From positions 62,001 through 126,000 of the forward strand of contig NZ_NTMR01000009.1 of NCBI RefSeq assembly GCF_002307495.1: DNA of 64,000 nt. Reading direction: 5' to 3'. Source of the DNA: Pseudomonas abyssi. Lineage in GTDB: Bacteria; Pseudomonadota; Gammaproteobacteria; Pseudomonadales; Pseudomonadaceae. The notes below the pieces were generated by a model, which was not told the origin of the DNA, did not search any database, and worked only from the letters and a program-made list of their open reading frames with translations. A program made the position numbers and the translations under genes. This document shows, in pieces, positions 55,104 through 62,785 of the stretch (position 1 is its first letter; each line of letters starts with the position of its first letter).

Positions 55104-56555
55104 CTAGCGCGAGGCGCCCATGACGCTCAGACGTGCTTCGCGGCGCAATACCCAGCGGTGGATACGCTCCTGACGCTCGGCGGTAAGCGGGTAACGCCAG
55201 GCAATCACGAAAGCCGTCATATACAGCGCGACGGGGCCGAGAATGTAGAGAACGCGCAGTGACATCAGCTGCGAGGCAGAATGCTCAACGGCCTTGGCAT
55301 CAAACCCGACCACGGCCAGCAAGCCCAGCGACAGACCAAGCCCCAGCGCCATGGCTGCCTTCTGCGCCATGCCGCTCATGGCAAAGAACAGGCCGGTGCG
55401 GTGCTCGCGGCTACGCGCCGTGTCCAGGTCGACGATATCCGCCAGCATCGACAGCGGCAAAAACTGAAAGGCAGCAAAACAGAAGCCCTTGATCGCAAAC
55501 AATATTGCGAAGGGCAGCAACTGGCCGGCCCCCAGGAAGAACATGCCCAGAATACTGGTACTGGAAATCGCCAGTGCCGCACAGAACGCCCGATGCTTGC
55601 CGATCCGCTTGCCTACCTGCAGCCAGAACGGAATGCCCAGAATGCCGATGCCAAAGTACAGCAAATACATCAGGCCGATCTGCGCCTGAATCTGAATCAC
55701 GTGCTGCATAAAGAACACCGACAGCGCGTTGCGGAACGACTCACCCGTCACCACCACCAGCAACATCAGGATCATGCGTTTGAACGGGCCGTTGTTCTTC
55801 AGCACGCGCAGGCCCTTTTTCCAATCGGTGCGCTCAACCGACTGCGGCGGCGCTTCTTTGACTGCGCCAACCACCCAGAAGACCGTCAGCGGCAACAAAA
55901 TCAGCATCATCCAGGCCATAACCGCGAGAATGGGCCCGTAGCCAATGCCCAACTCACCGTCGCGCCCGAACAGGGTGACCGCCGTTTGCATCAACCAGCC
56001 ATCAGTGTGTCCGGCCTGAAAGCGTGCGCCCAGAGCCTGTACCAGCGCCGGTGCCAATGCGGCCAAAAACAATCCAATCAGCACAAACCCTTCACGCGAG
56101 GCCACTACACGGCTGCGCTGGTGATAGACGGTGGACAGCTCGGCGCCCCAGGCGCCATAGGGCAAGGTCACCATGGTCCAGCCCAGGTACATCAGCATGG
56201 TCCAGAACAATAGATGCCCGATACCAATGCCGTCGGGCGGCATGAAGATCATCACCGTACCGGCCAGCATCAGCGGCACCCCCATGACCAGCCAGGGCTT
56301 GCGCCGACCAAAGCGGGTGCGCCAGCGGTCACTGAGGGTGCCAATCAGCGGATCGGTAATGACATCAGACAGGCGAGCAATGACCAGCACCAGCGCCATC
56401 AACGCCATGTTCAGGCCAACTTCCTGGGCATAGAACGGTGGCAGATAGACCACCAGGGGATAACCAATGATGGCCAACGGCATACCGATGGAGCCATGCA
56501 GAAGAATCGTAGAACGTTTGAGGACGCCATTGGCGTCCGTACTGGACTGCGACAT
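55104..56555 (-). CDS. GPH-family (MelB-like) sugar:cation symporter
   Basis: Twelve-helix MFS protein of the glycoside-pentoside-hexuronide family, 483 aa. The family signature is seen around LPPFYAQEVGLNMALMALVL, ARLSDVITDPLIGTLSDRWR, RFGRRKPWLVMGVPLM and WTMVTLPYGAWGAELS. The C-terminal half has the usual PLSMLADIVDLDTARSREHR loop. The substrate cannot be deduced. The start at 56555 has GGGAG six nt upstream; a longer in-frame reading lacks support. There are no glycosidase neighbours. Confidence 0.9.
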   Translation of the reverse strand: MSQSSTDANGVLKRSTILLHGSIGMPLAIIGYPLVVYLPPFYAQEVGLNMALMALVLVIARLSDVITDPLIGTLSDRWRTRFGRRKPWLVMGVPLMLAGTVMIFMPPDGIGIGHLLFWTMLMYLGWTMVTLPYGAWGAELSTVYHQRSRVVASREGFVLIGLFLAALAPALVQALGARFQAGHTDGWLMQTAVTLFGRDGELGIGYGPILAVMAWMMLILLPLTVFWVVGAVKEAPPQSVERTDWKKGLRVLKNNGPFKRMILMLLVVVTGESFRNALSVFFMQHVIQIQAQIGLMYLLYFGIGILGIPFWLQVGKRIGKHRAFCAALAISSTSILGMFFLGAGQLLPFAILFAIKGFCFAAFQFLPLSMLADIVDLDTARSREHRTGLFFAMSGMAQKAAMALGLGLSLGLLAVVGFDAKAVEHSASQLMSLRVLYILGPVALYMTAFVIAWRYPLTAERQERIHRWVLRREARLSVMGASR

Positions 56556-56908
56556 GCCACTCTCCCAAGAACGCGGGCTCCGCACCCGCTTTTTATATTT
56601 ATTGTTTGCCCCTGCACCGCCAGGCGGCCTTACCGCTCCAGAGCAGCCGGCAACGTCAAGCCCGACCTTAGGTGCACGTTTGTATACTCTATACTGCAGC
56701 CCTCGCTCTCCACACCAGCGCACCGACGCCGAAGCTGCGGACAATTCATGCATATGTTTCCGCCCCCGCTATACTCGGGCCCAGTCGCCTACCCCGCGCC
56801 CCAGCAACCACGGGGCCTGCAGCCTGCCAAGCCGGCGCAGAAACACGCCATCAACTCCGCCTATAGTACTCATTCGCCGCACTGATGGTGCGTTAAGGAA
56901 GCCGTACG
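56556..56908. other. 353-nt divergent interval without a supportable gene
   Basis: Between the MelB-like gene and the YbfB-like gene. It contains a hairpin GCGGG-CTCCGCA-CCCGC followed by TTTTTA (56573-56594, plus strand), directly upstream of the minus-strand gene. A segment with TATACTCTATACTGCAG (about 56683-56699) may hold a -10. A long plus-strand open frame across it continues out of frame into the next gene and is rejected. Confidence 0.5.
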
Positions 56909-58087
56909 ATGCCCTATCGCCAACCCTCCACGCTGCATGCGGTACTCGCCGCCGCAGCCTTGCTGCTGGTTGTCCATGGACTCGGCCGCTTCATTTTTAC
57001 TCCCTTGCTCCCTCTATTGGTGGACGATGGACAGTTCAGCACCAGCCAGGGCGCCGCACTGGCCAGCTGGAACTATGTTGGCTACCTGCTGGGCGCGCTG
57101 GCGGCGATCCGCTGGCATCGGCCTCAGCAAATCCAGCGCAGCATACCGCTGGCGTTAGCCCTGCACTGCCTCACTCTGCTCGGCCTGGCCATCACCGATT
57201 ACGTTCCCTTCATCACCTTGCTGCGCCTGGGCAACGGCGTCAGCAATGGCTTGATTTTCGTGATGGTCCCGGCGCTGCTGATGGAGTGGTTGGCAGCCCG
57301 GCAGCGCATCGGCCTGAGCGGCCTTATTTATCTTGGGGTTGGCGGCGGCCTGCTGCTGTCTGGCGTGCTCTCGCACCCGCCCGGCGTGTCGCTGGCGCAT
57401 GCGAGCCGCTGGTGGCCAGCAGCCCTGCTCAGCGTGCCGCTGGCGCTGTGGGGCGGCTGGCTCATGCTGCGCCTCAGTGTTGACGCCCCCGGCGCAAGCA
57501 AGGACAAGCGCACACCTGCGCCATCAGCGTCCTTGCTCGACGCGCGGACCCGGCCACTGTTTCTGGCTTATGCCGGTGCAGGCATGGGCTACATCCTGCC
57601 AATGACCTTTCTGCCGATGATCGCCAGCATTCAGCTGGGTTCCGGTCATCCGATGGTGCAACAAAGCTGGCTGATTGTAGCGGCCGCCACCCTGCCCGCT
57701 GCCTGGTTATGGAATCACCTTGGTCAACGTCTTGGTGACCGAAATGCCCTGTTGCTCAATTACACGACCCAGCTCGCCAGTGTGCTCGCTGCGCTGATCC
57801 TGCCGGCCGGAATCGGTATTGTGCTTTGCTCGCTGCTGATGGGCGGCAGCTTTCTGGGCGCGGTATTACTGACCCAGCGGCTTGGGCGCAGCCTTCAGCC
57901 ACACCAGGGGCCGCGCCTGTCGGCGGCCCTTATCGCCCTGTACAGCGTGACGCAGCTGCTTGGGCCCTGGCTTGCACGCGAATGGCTCAATCACGGTGGC
58001 ACCCTGCCGGAAACGCTCTGGCTCGGCGCAGGCGCCTTGGCCTGGGCGCTGATCTGGACTTGGCGAACCGGATACGCACACAGGTAA
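56909..58087 (+). CDS. YbfB/YjiJ-family MFS transporter
   Basis: 392-residue MFS protein with about twelve hydrophobic helices. The first helix carries the YbfB/YjiJ signature HGLGRFIFTPLLPLL, followed by ASWNYVGYLLGA and LRLGNGVSNGLIFVMVPAL. Family members are uncharacterised exporters or sugar transporters. It is preceded by AAGGAAG. The MITE-like element begins 27 nt after the stop. Substrate unknown. Confidence 0.9.
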   Translation: MPYRQPSTLHAVLAAAALLLVVHGLGRFIFTPLLPLLVDDGQFSTSQGAALASWNYVGYLLGALAAIRWHRPQQIQRSIPLALALHCLTLLGLAITDYVPFITLLRLGNGVSNGLIFVMVPALLMEWLAARQRIGLSGLIYLGVGGGLLLSGVLSHPPGVSLAHASRWWPAALLSVPLALWGGWLMLRLSVDAPGASKDKRTPAPSASLLDARTRPLFLAYAGAGMGYILPMTFLPMIASIQLGSGHPMVQQSWLIVAAATLPAAWLWNHLGQRLGDRNALLLNYTTQLASVLAALILPAGIGIVLCSLLMGGSFLGAVLLTQRLGRSLQPHQGPRLSAALIALYSVTQLLGPWLAREWLNHGGTLPETLWLGAGALAWALIWTWRTGYAHR

Positions 58088-58113
58088 CAGGGAACCTCCG
58101 GGAAAGCGCTTTA

Positions 58114-58287
58114 GGAAGCACGGATTAATTCCACATGCCCTCTGGCGTTCAGGCTGGGCCGCATCCGGCGGGGCTGCAATCAAGGCGTGGTTTCGAAGGC
58201 ATGTCAGGACCTGTCGAGAATTCACAACGCAGAGTGTGGCCCCGCTTGAGCACTCGCAGAGAGCGTGTGGAATTAATCAGTGCTTCC
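58114..58287. mobile_element. 174-bp MITE-like element with terminal inverted repeats
   Basis: Ends GGAAGCACGGATTAATTCCA (left) and its imperfect inverse TGGAATTAATCAGTGCTTCC (right) extend as inverted repeats for about 30 bp (CATGCCCTCT versus AGAGAGCGTG). The element is flanked on both sides by TA (58112-58113 and 58288-58289), a likely target-site duplication. It has no coding capacity. A sequence sharing the right end occurs at 47.2 kb. The length and TA duplication point to mobilisation in trans by an IS5/IS630-type transposase (inference). Confidence 0.7.
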
Positions 58288-58328
58288 TATACTCAAAGCA
58301 AGACAGAGACATTTGCAGAGGCCAGACC

Positions 58329-58802
58329 ATGCGCATACCTTCAAGCTCCCTTCTGATTGCCGGCCTGCTGGCCGCAGCCCTTGCCGCACCGGCTCACGCC
58401 AAGCAGGATGACCGCGGCCATGGCAACGGAAACGGCAATAGCTATCATGCACAGCAGGGCAATGACCGAGGCCAAGGTGCAAACCGGTATGACGACCGTG
58501 ATCATGATCGAGATCGCTACGACCGTCCTTACGATCGAATTCAGGAAGACATCATACGCAGCATCTTCCGCGACAACCGCGAGCTGGTGCAGCGCGGCGA
58601 TAGCCTGCCGCCGGGCATCCGCAAGAACCTGGCACGGGGCAAGCCGCTGCCGCCCGGTATTGCCAAGCAGCTCGATCCGCGCCTAGTAAGCCGCCTGCCC
58701 CATTACGACGGCTATGAATGGCGCCAGATCGACGGAGACGTAGTGCTCGCCGAGATCACCACCGGCATTATCGAATCCATCATTTATGACGTAATCTACT
58801 GA
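58329..58802 (+). CDS. CigR-like exported protein
   Basis: 157-residue protein with a signal peptide (residues 1-24, AAPAHAKQ), a low-complexity Asp/Arg/Asn/Gly/His-rich segment (about 25-70, repeated DRD), and a C-terminal domain with duplicated LPPGIRKNLARGKPLPPGIAK then YDGYEWRQIDGDVVLAEITTGII. This matches the RcnB/CigR-type family named after Salmonella CigR; function in Pseudomonas is unknown. The start at 58329 begins the signal peptide. It has its own terminator. Confidence 0.8.
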   Translation: MRIPSSSLLIAGLLAAALAAPAHAKQDDRGHGNGNGNSYHAQQGNDRGQGANRYDDRDHDRDRYDRPYDRIQEDIIRSIFRDNRELVQRGDSLPPGIRKNLARGKPLPPGIAKQLDPRLVSRLPHYDGYEWRQIDGDVVLAEITTGIIESIIYDVIY

Positions 58803-58811
58803 TACACAGAT

Positions 58812-58847
58812 GAGCCAGCGGGTTTCAATCCGCTGGCTCTTTTGTTT
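58812..58847 (+). terminator. Intrinsic terminator after the CigR-like gene
   Basis: Stem GAGCCAGCGG / CCGCTGGCTC with an 8-nt loop followed by TTTTGTTT, 10 nt past the stop. Confidence 0.9.
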
Positions 58848-58914
58848 CGGCTCGGCGTAATCGCACAAGCCGGCAGACGGCGTCAATCGGTCTCATAAAT
58901 CGACGCTATTTTCT

Positions 58915-58943
58915 TTGACAATCATTCTCATTCGAATTAGCAT
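58915..58943 (+). promoter_or_regulatory. bfd promoter overlapped by a Fur box
   Basis: TTGACA (58915-58920), 17-bp spacer, TAGCAT (58938-58943). The spacer is ATCATTCTCATTCGAATTA, whose complement reads AATGAGAATGAT, the core of the classical Fur/iron box. Repression under iron-rich conditions is therefore predicted, as known for Bfd in Pseudomonas. Confidence 0.8.
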
Positions 58944-58981
58944 GCACTCATTGTCAGCTCAGGCTGTTCAGGAGAATCTGC

Positions 58982-59194
58982 ATGTACGTTTGTCTCTGCA
59001 AAAGTGTAACCGACAATCAGATTAAAGACGCCATTGCTGGTGGCGCCTGCTCTATGCGCGACCTGCGTAACGACCTCGAAGTCGGCACGCAATGCGGCAA
59101 ATGCGCCCGTGACTGCAAATCACTGCTGAGCGAAAATCTCGCTGCCAGCCCCGCCGCCACTGCCATGCTGTCGGCGCAATACGTAGCGGCCTGA
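58982..59194 (+). CDS. bfd: Bacterioferritin-associated ferredoxin Bfd
   Basis: Small [2Fe-2S] protein that docks on bacterioferritin and passes electrons to the core haem to release stored iron. The 70-residue product has the four-Cys layout CLCK...CGKCARDC (Cys4, Cys6, Cys38 and Cys41 as ligands) and the fer2_BFD helical fold (VTDNQIKDAIAGGACSMRDL). It is under a Fur-box promoter and is followed 122 nt later by bfr, so release and storage genes are adjacent. Confidence 0.96.
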   Translation: MYVCLCKSVTDNQIKDAIAGGACSMRDLRNDLEVGTQCGKCARDCKSLLSENLAASPAATAMLSAQYVAA

Positions 59195-59316
59195 TTCCGG
59201 CTCTCATTACCGCCTAAGAATCATTTTTAACTTCTTTCTTTTCAAACACTTAGATTTGACAACCCCCTTTTGGCAGCCCACACTTGGCGACTGAATAGTC
59301 CTGAGGGGGCATCGCT

Positions 59317-59784
59317 ATGAAAGGCGACAAGCAAGTCATCCAACACCTGAACAACGTTCTTGGCCTGGAACTGATTGCCATCAATCAGTATTTCCTGCAC
59401 GCGCGCATGCTCGAAGACTGGGGTCTGGACAAGCTCGGCAAGCGCGAATACAAGGAATCCATCGCTGCGATGAAGCACGCGGATCGTTTGATCAAGCGGA
59501 TTCTCTTTCTCGAAGGCCTGCCCAACCTCCAAGATCTCGGACGCCTGAAGATTGGCGAAAATACCCGTGAAATTCTGGAGTGTGACCTGAAGCTGCAGAT
59601 GCAAGCGCTGCCCGACCTGAAAGAGGCCATCGCTTTCTGCGAAAGCGTGGGCGACTACGGCAGCCGCGAAGTCTGCGAAGACATCCTCGAAGCGGAAGAA
59701 GAGCACGTCGACTGGCTGGAGACTCAGCTGAGCCTGTATGACGCCGTCGGCGCTGAAAACTACCAGCAGTCGCAGATCGAATGA
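59317..59784 (+). CDS. bfr: Bacterioferritin with incomplete ferroxidase centre
   Basis: 24-meric haem-containing iron-storage protein subunit, 155 aa. It aligns without gaps to E. coli Bfr (MKGDKQVIQHLNNVLGLELI, NQYFLHARM, EGLPNLQDLGRL, EEEHVDWLETQL). The haem ligand Met52 and ferroxidase residues Glu18, His54, Glu127 and His130 are kept. The bridging Glu51 is Ala (SIAAMKHAD) and Glu94 is Gln (LKLQMQ). This subunit therefore likely binds haem but has a damaged di-iron site and may need a second, catalytically intact Bfr/Ftn subunit elsewhere. GAGGGGG lies upstream; its promoter is not clear. Confidence 0.94.
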   Translation: MKGDKQVIQHLNNVLGLELIAINQYFLHARMLEDWGLDKLGKREYKESIAAMKHADRLIKRILFLEGLPNLQDLGRLKIGENTREILECDLKLQMQALPDLKEAIAFCESVGDYGSREVCEDILEAEEEHVDWLETQLSLYDAVGAENYQQSQIE

Positions 59785-59797
59785 CCTGCTGTTTGAT

Positions 59798-59836
59798 CCC
59801 ATAAAAAACGCCGCATTTCGCGGCGTTTTTTATGGG
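59798..59836. terminator. Bidirectional terminator between bfr and pyrF
   Basis: Long perfect inverted repeat CCCATAAAAAACGCCGC / GCGGCGTTTTTTATGGG with a 5-nt loop. A- and T-runs on either side serve both convergent genes. Confidence 0.93.
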
Positions 59837-59853
59837 CAGGTACCTCTGAGCGC

Positions 59854-60552
59854 CTAGCCCAGGCTGGCGATAATCTCGTCCAGCGCCTGGGCCGGATTGT
59901 GCGCACGGGTGACCGGACGACCAATCACCAGATGGCTGCTGCCATTTTCCAGCGCCTGCGCCGGCGTAACGATACGCTTCTGATCATCTGCCGCGCTGTC
60001 GGCCGGCCGAATACCCGGCGTGACCAAAAGGAAGTCTTCTCCCAAGGCACCGCGTAGCGCCTTGGCTTCACGCGCCGAGCACACGACCCCGTCCAGACCG
60101 CAATCCTGTGTCAGGCGAGCCAGACGCTGAACCTGAACCATGGGCTCGATATCGATACCTACTTCCTGCAGGTCCTCCTGCTCCAGACTGGTAAGAATGG
60201 TCACAGCGGTCAGCAGAGGACGACCGCCAGGGCGACGCTCCAGTATCTCGCGACAAGCCTCCATCATGCGGCGACCGCCACCGGCGTGCACATTTACCAT
60301 CCACACGCCCAATTCAGCGGCGGCGCGCACGGCGCTGGCGGTGGTGTTGGGGATATCGTGAAACTTGAGATCCAGGAACACCTCAAAGCCCTTGGCCTGC
60401 AAGGCCTCAACCACCGCAGGGCCTGCGCTGGTGAACAGCTCCTTGCCAACCTTGACGCGGCACTTCTGTGGATCCAGTACATCCGCCAACTGCAGGGCCG
60501 CACCCGACTCAGGGAAATCCAGGGCGACGATAATCGGGCTGATGTTCGGCAT
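59854..60552 (-). CDS. pyrF: Orotidine 5'-phosphate decarboxylase
   Basis: Last step of de novo UMP synthesis. The 232-residue TIM-barrel product has [16 protein letters not shown], the catalytic [15 protein letters not shown] (Asp-Lys-Asp network), [19 protein letters not shown] and [10 protein letters not shown]. It lies 37 nt after lapB, in a lapA-lapB-pyrF run typical of gammaproteobacteria. Confidence 0.97.
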   Translation of the reverse strand: MPNISPIIVALDFPESGAALQLADVLDPQKCRVKVGKELFTSAGPAVVEALQAKGFEVFLDLKFHDIPNTTASAVRAAAELGVWMVNVHAGGGRRMMEACREILERRPGGRPLLTAVTILTSLEQEDLQEVGIDIEPMVQVQRLARLTQDCGLDGVVCSAREAKALRGALGEDFLLVTPGIRPADSAADDQKRIVTPAQALENGSSHLVIGRPVTRAHNPAQALDEIIASLG

Positions 60553-60589
60553 ATAACGTATATCCTGTTCAAGATTGGATTAGGCGATG

Positions 60590-61753
60590 TCAGACCAGCT
60601 CGTGGCCCTTCAGCGGTTTTACCGTGCTCCAGCTTTGGCAGCTCGGGCACTGCCAGTAGAGCTTGTTACCTGCAAAGCCGCAGCTGTCACAACGATAGCG
60701 AGGACGCGCCCGGCTAAGGGCGTCCAGCAGTCCAGGCAGAGGGTCGGCAGCATTCTCCGCCGGCCCACGCAAGCGCAGCAACTCCAGCACCCCGGGTAGC
60801 GAGGGCTGCACCTGCAGACGCTGCAGTAAAAAACGCTCTGCACTGGCAGCCCCTTCTGTGCGCTGAATCAGCCGCGCGCGCGCCAGGATGATGGCGACAA
60901 CCGGCTTGGCAGAGCGCTCCAGCGCCTGATCCAGATAGTCCGCCAGATCGAGCGCGCCATTATCCGCACAGCGCTCGGCCAACGCCAGCACTTCCGGCAC
61001 AAAGTCCGGGACTTGCTGCGCAAGTCGCTGCAGCAGATCCGCTGCCGCCTTGTACTCGGCTGCCTGCGCGTGCAATTCAGCAAGCATGATCAATGCCCTG
61101 CCACACAGCGGTTCAACCTTTAGCGCTGCACGCAGATGCCGTTGCGCATCGGCCGCCTCGCGCCGCTGCAAGGCCTGCGCAGCGAGCTCACAATGATAGT
61201 GCGCCAGGGTAACCGAAAACTCCGGCCGTTCGCGCAGCAGGCGCTCACCAATAGCGATAGCCTCGCCCCATTCGTGCTGGTGCTCGTAAACCGAAACCAG
61301 ATCGACCAGTGCCTCTGCACGGAGACTTGAGCCAGAACCGGCCAACTCCTCCAGCAAACGCTCCGCGCGCTGATGCATGCCGACAGCCAGGTAATCACGG
61401 GCCAGCTCCAGCTGCACGCGGTCAGCCTGTTCAGGCGTCAGACTGGGGCGAGCCAGCAGATTCTGATGGACCTTGATTGCCCGCTCAACATCACCACGCT
61501 GACAAAACAGCTTACCGATGGCGATGTGGGTTTCGACGGTCTCGGGGTTGACCTCTAGCGCGCGGATAAAGGTCTCGATGGCCTCGTCAGGCTGCTCGTT
61601 CAGCAGGTAATTGAGGCCAATAAAATACTGCTTGTCGACAGCACTCCCGTGCGGCTGCAGCATGAAGCCAACCTTGATGGCCTCACGGCGCCCCAGAAAC
61701 CAGCCTATCGCCAGGGCCAGCACAAACAGCCCAAGGAACATCAGTTCCTGCAT
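60590..61753 (-). CDS. lapB: LPS assembly protein B (LapB/YciM)
   Basis: Inner-membrane-anchored TPR protein that, with FtsH, adjusts LpxC level and so LPS synthesis. The 387-residue product has one N-terminal membrane helix (residues 3-20), then about nine TPR-type helical repeats (FIGLNYLLNEQPDEAIETFIRAL onward) and a C-terminal rubredoxin-like zinc knuckle (YRCDSCGFAGNKLYWQCPSC). It starts 5 nt after the lapA stop. Confidence 0.96.
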   Translation of the reverse strand: MQELMFLGLFVLALAIGWFLGRREAIKVGFMLQPHGSAVDKQYFIGLNYLLNEQPDEAIETFIRALEVNPETVETHIAIGKLFCQRGDVERAIKVHQNLLARPSLTPEQADRVQLELARDYLAVGMHQRAERLLEELAGSGSSLRAEALVDLVSVYEHQHEWGEAIAIGERLLRERPEFSVTLAHYHCELAAQALQRREAADAQRHLRAALKVEPLCGRALIMLAELHAQAAEYKAAADLLQRLAQQVPDFVPEVLALAERCADNGALDLADYLDQALERSAKPVVAIILARARLIQRTEGAASAERFLLQRLQVQPSLPGVLELLRLRGPAENAADPLPGLLDALSRARPRYRCDSCGFAGNKLYWQCPSCQSWSTVKPLKGHELV

Positions 61754-61758
61754 GACTA

Positions 61759-62058
61759 TCAGCCTTTGACAGCTTGCGTGCGCAGTTTGTCGATTTCCTT
61801 GCGGTAGCGATTAAGCTCGTTGCTTTGCACCATGAGCTTCAGTCGCAAACGGGTGGTAATCAGCCAGCCGACGAAAACGCCCAGCGCACTGCCGAGAATG
61901 AAGGCAAGCACAACGTAGATGGAGAGAGGCAATGCAGGAGACTGCATCTCGAGAAATTGCAGGGAGGTGGCTTGCTGATTTTCCAGCATGAAATCCATGG
62001 TCGCCAAGGCTACCAGCAGCAAAACCAGGATCAGCAACACGCGCTTCAACCACAGCAT
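61759..62058 (-). CDS. lapA: LPS assembly protein A (LapA)
   Basis: Small inner-membrane partner of LapB, 99 aa. Two hydrophobic helices (about 6-24 and 46-70) are followed by a cytoplasmic coiled-coil tail (LMVQSNELNRYRKEIDKLR). The family ENQQATSLQFL segment lies between the helices. The ATG at 62058 has GGAG nine bases upstream; an ATG seven codons earlier has none. Confidence 0.9.
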   Translation of the reverse strand: MLWLKRVLLILVLLLVALATMDFMLENQQATSLQFLEMQSPALPLSIYVVLAFILGSALGVFVGWLITTRLRLKLMVQSNELNRYRKEIDKLRTQAVKG

Positions 62059-62127
62059 GTGATACAACTCCGCATCCATTGAGTGTGTGCGAAGTATAAC
62101 CCAGCCCAGCCGGGCTGCGGCATTGGA

Positions 62128-62421
62128 TCAGGCGTTTTCGAGTGACTCGTTAACCCGATCACGCAACTCCTTGCCTGGCTTGAAGTGCGGTACGTACTTG
62201 CCCTCCAGTTCTACCGCATCACCGGTCTTGGGATTACGCCCTACCCGCGGCGCACGGTAATGCAGAGAGAAACTGCCGAATCCACGAATCTCGATTCGCT
62301 CCCCGGTAGCCAATGCCTGGGACATGTGTTCCAGCATGGTCTTGATCGCAAGCTCAACGTCCTTCGCCGACAACTGCCCCTGTTGTTCGACAATGCGCTC
62401 GATCAACTCCGACTTGGTCAT
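62128..62421 (-). CDS. ihfB: Integration host factor subunit beta
   Basis: DNA-bending protein subunit, 97 aa, pairing with IhfA. It has [14 protein letters not shown], the arm region [22 protein letters not shown] with the DNA-intercalating Pro, and [15 protein letters not shown]. The gene lies between rpsA and lapA, its standard place. Confidence 0.97.
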   Translation of the reverse strand: MTKSELIERIVEQQGQLSAKDVELAIKTMLEHMSQALATGERIEIRGFGSFSLHYRAPRVGRNPKTGDAVELEGKYVPHFKPGKELRDRVNESLENA

Positions 62422-62549
62422 GGTTTTCCCTTTCTTATCAAGCGAGTAGACTCGTTTGTCGTTTTATAGGGTTTTACCATGCTTGACTAGGTTTGAACAG
62501 CCTGTTAAGCGAAGCGCTCCCGCGCTTCGCAGCGGCAAGGCGGATGGCC

Positions 62550-62741
62550 GCCCCCGGCAAGCGGCAAGCGGCAAGCGGCAAGCGGCAAGCGTAATCAGGA
62601 TGCAGCTGCCTGCGGCGCTATCAAGCTTTTGCTAAAGACTTGATGCTTTATCTCAGGTAAACCCGCGGCCTCGACAACGCGTTTTTTTCTTGTGGCTTGC
62701 AGCTTGAGGCTTGCAGCTGTGCCCGCCCAATGGGCGGGCAC
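62550..62741. repeat. Heptamer-type repeats and inverted partner downstream of rpsA
   Basis: About five tandem copies of GGCAAGC (62557-62591) are followed 110 nt later by the complementary series GGCTTGCAGCTTGAGGCTTG (about 62693-62712). A 10-bp stem TGCCCGCCC / GGGCGGGCA (62720-62740) adjoins. In RNA the two series could pair over a long distance. Similar GCAAGC/GCTTGC arrays are widespread in Pseudomonas intergenic DNA. No gene is present in the 364-nt ihfB/rpsA interval. Confidence 0.75.
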
Positions 62742-62771
62742 AAAAAAGGGCGACCGAAGTCGCCCTTTTTT
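62742..62771 (-). terminator. Intrinsic terminator of rpsA
   Basis: AAAAAAGGGCGAC / GTCGCCCTTTTTT with a 4-nt loop, 15 nt past the rpsA stop and functional in either direction. Confidence 0.92.
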
Positions 62772-62785
62772 ACAGCTGGATAGGC

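Noticed and set aside
56467-57483. 338-codon plus-strand open frame across the 56.5-57.5 kb interval
   Set aside because: Runs through an intergenic region and then out of frame through a clear MFS gene; Pro/Arg/Ser-rich without domains.
59256-59290. TTGACA and a TTGGCAG...TTGGC pattern upstream of bfr as promoter
   Set aside because: No -10 at a fitting distance from TTGACA, and the sigma-54-like pair has spacing two bases off, so neither was called.
62557-62591. GGCAAGC tandem repeats as a CRISPR or replication-origin iteron array
   Set aside because: The unit is seven bases with no spacers, and no rep gene or DnaA boxes are nearby.
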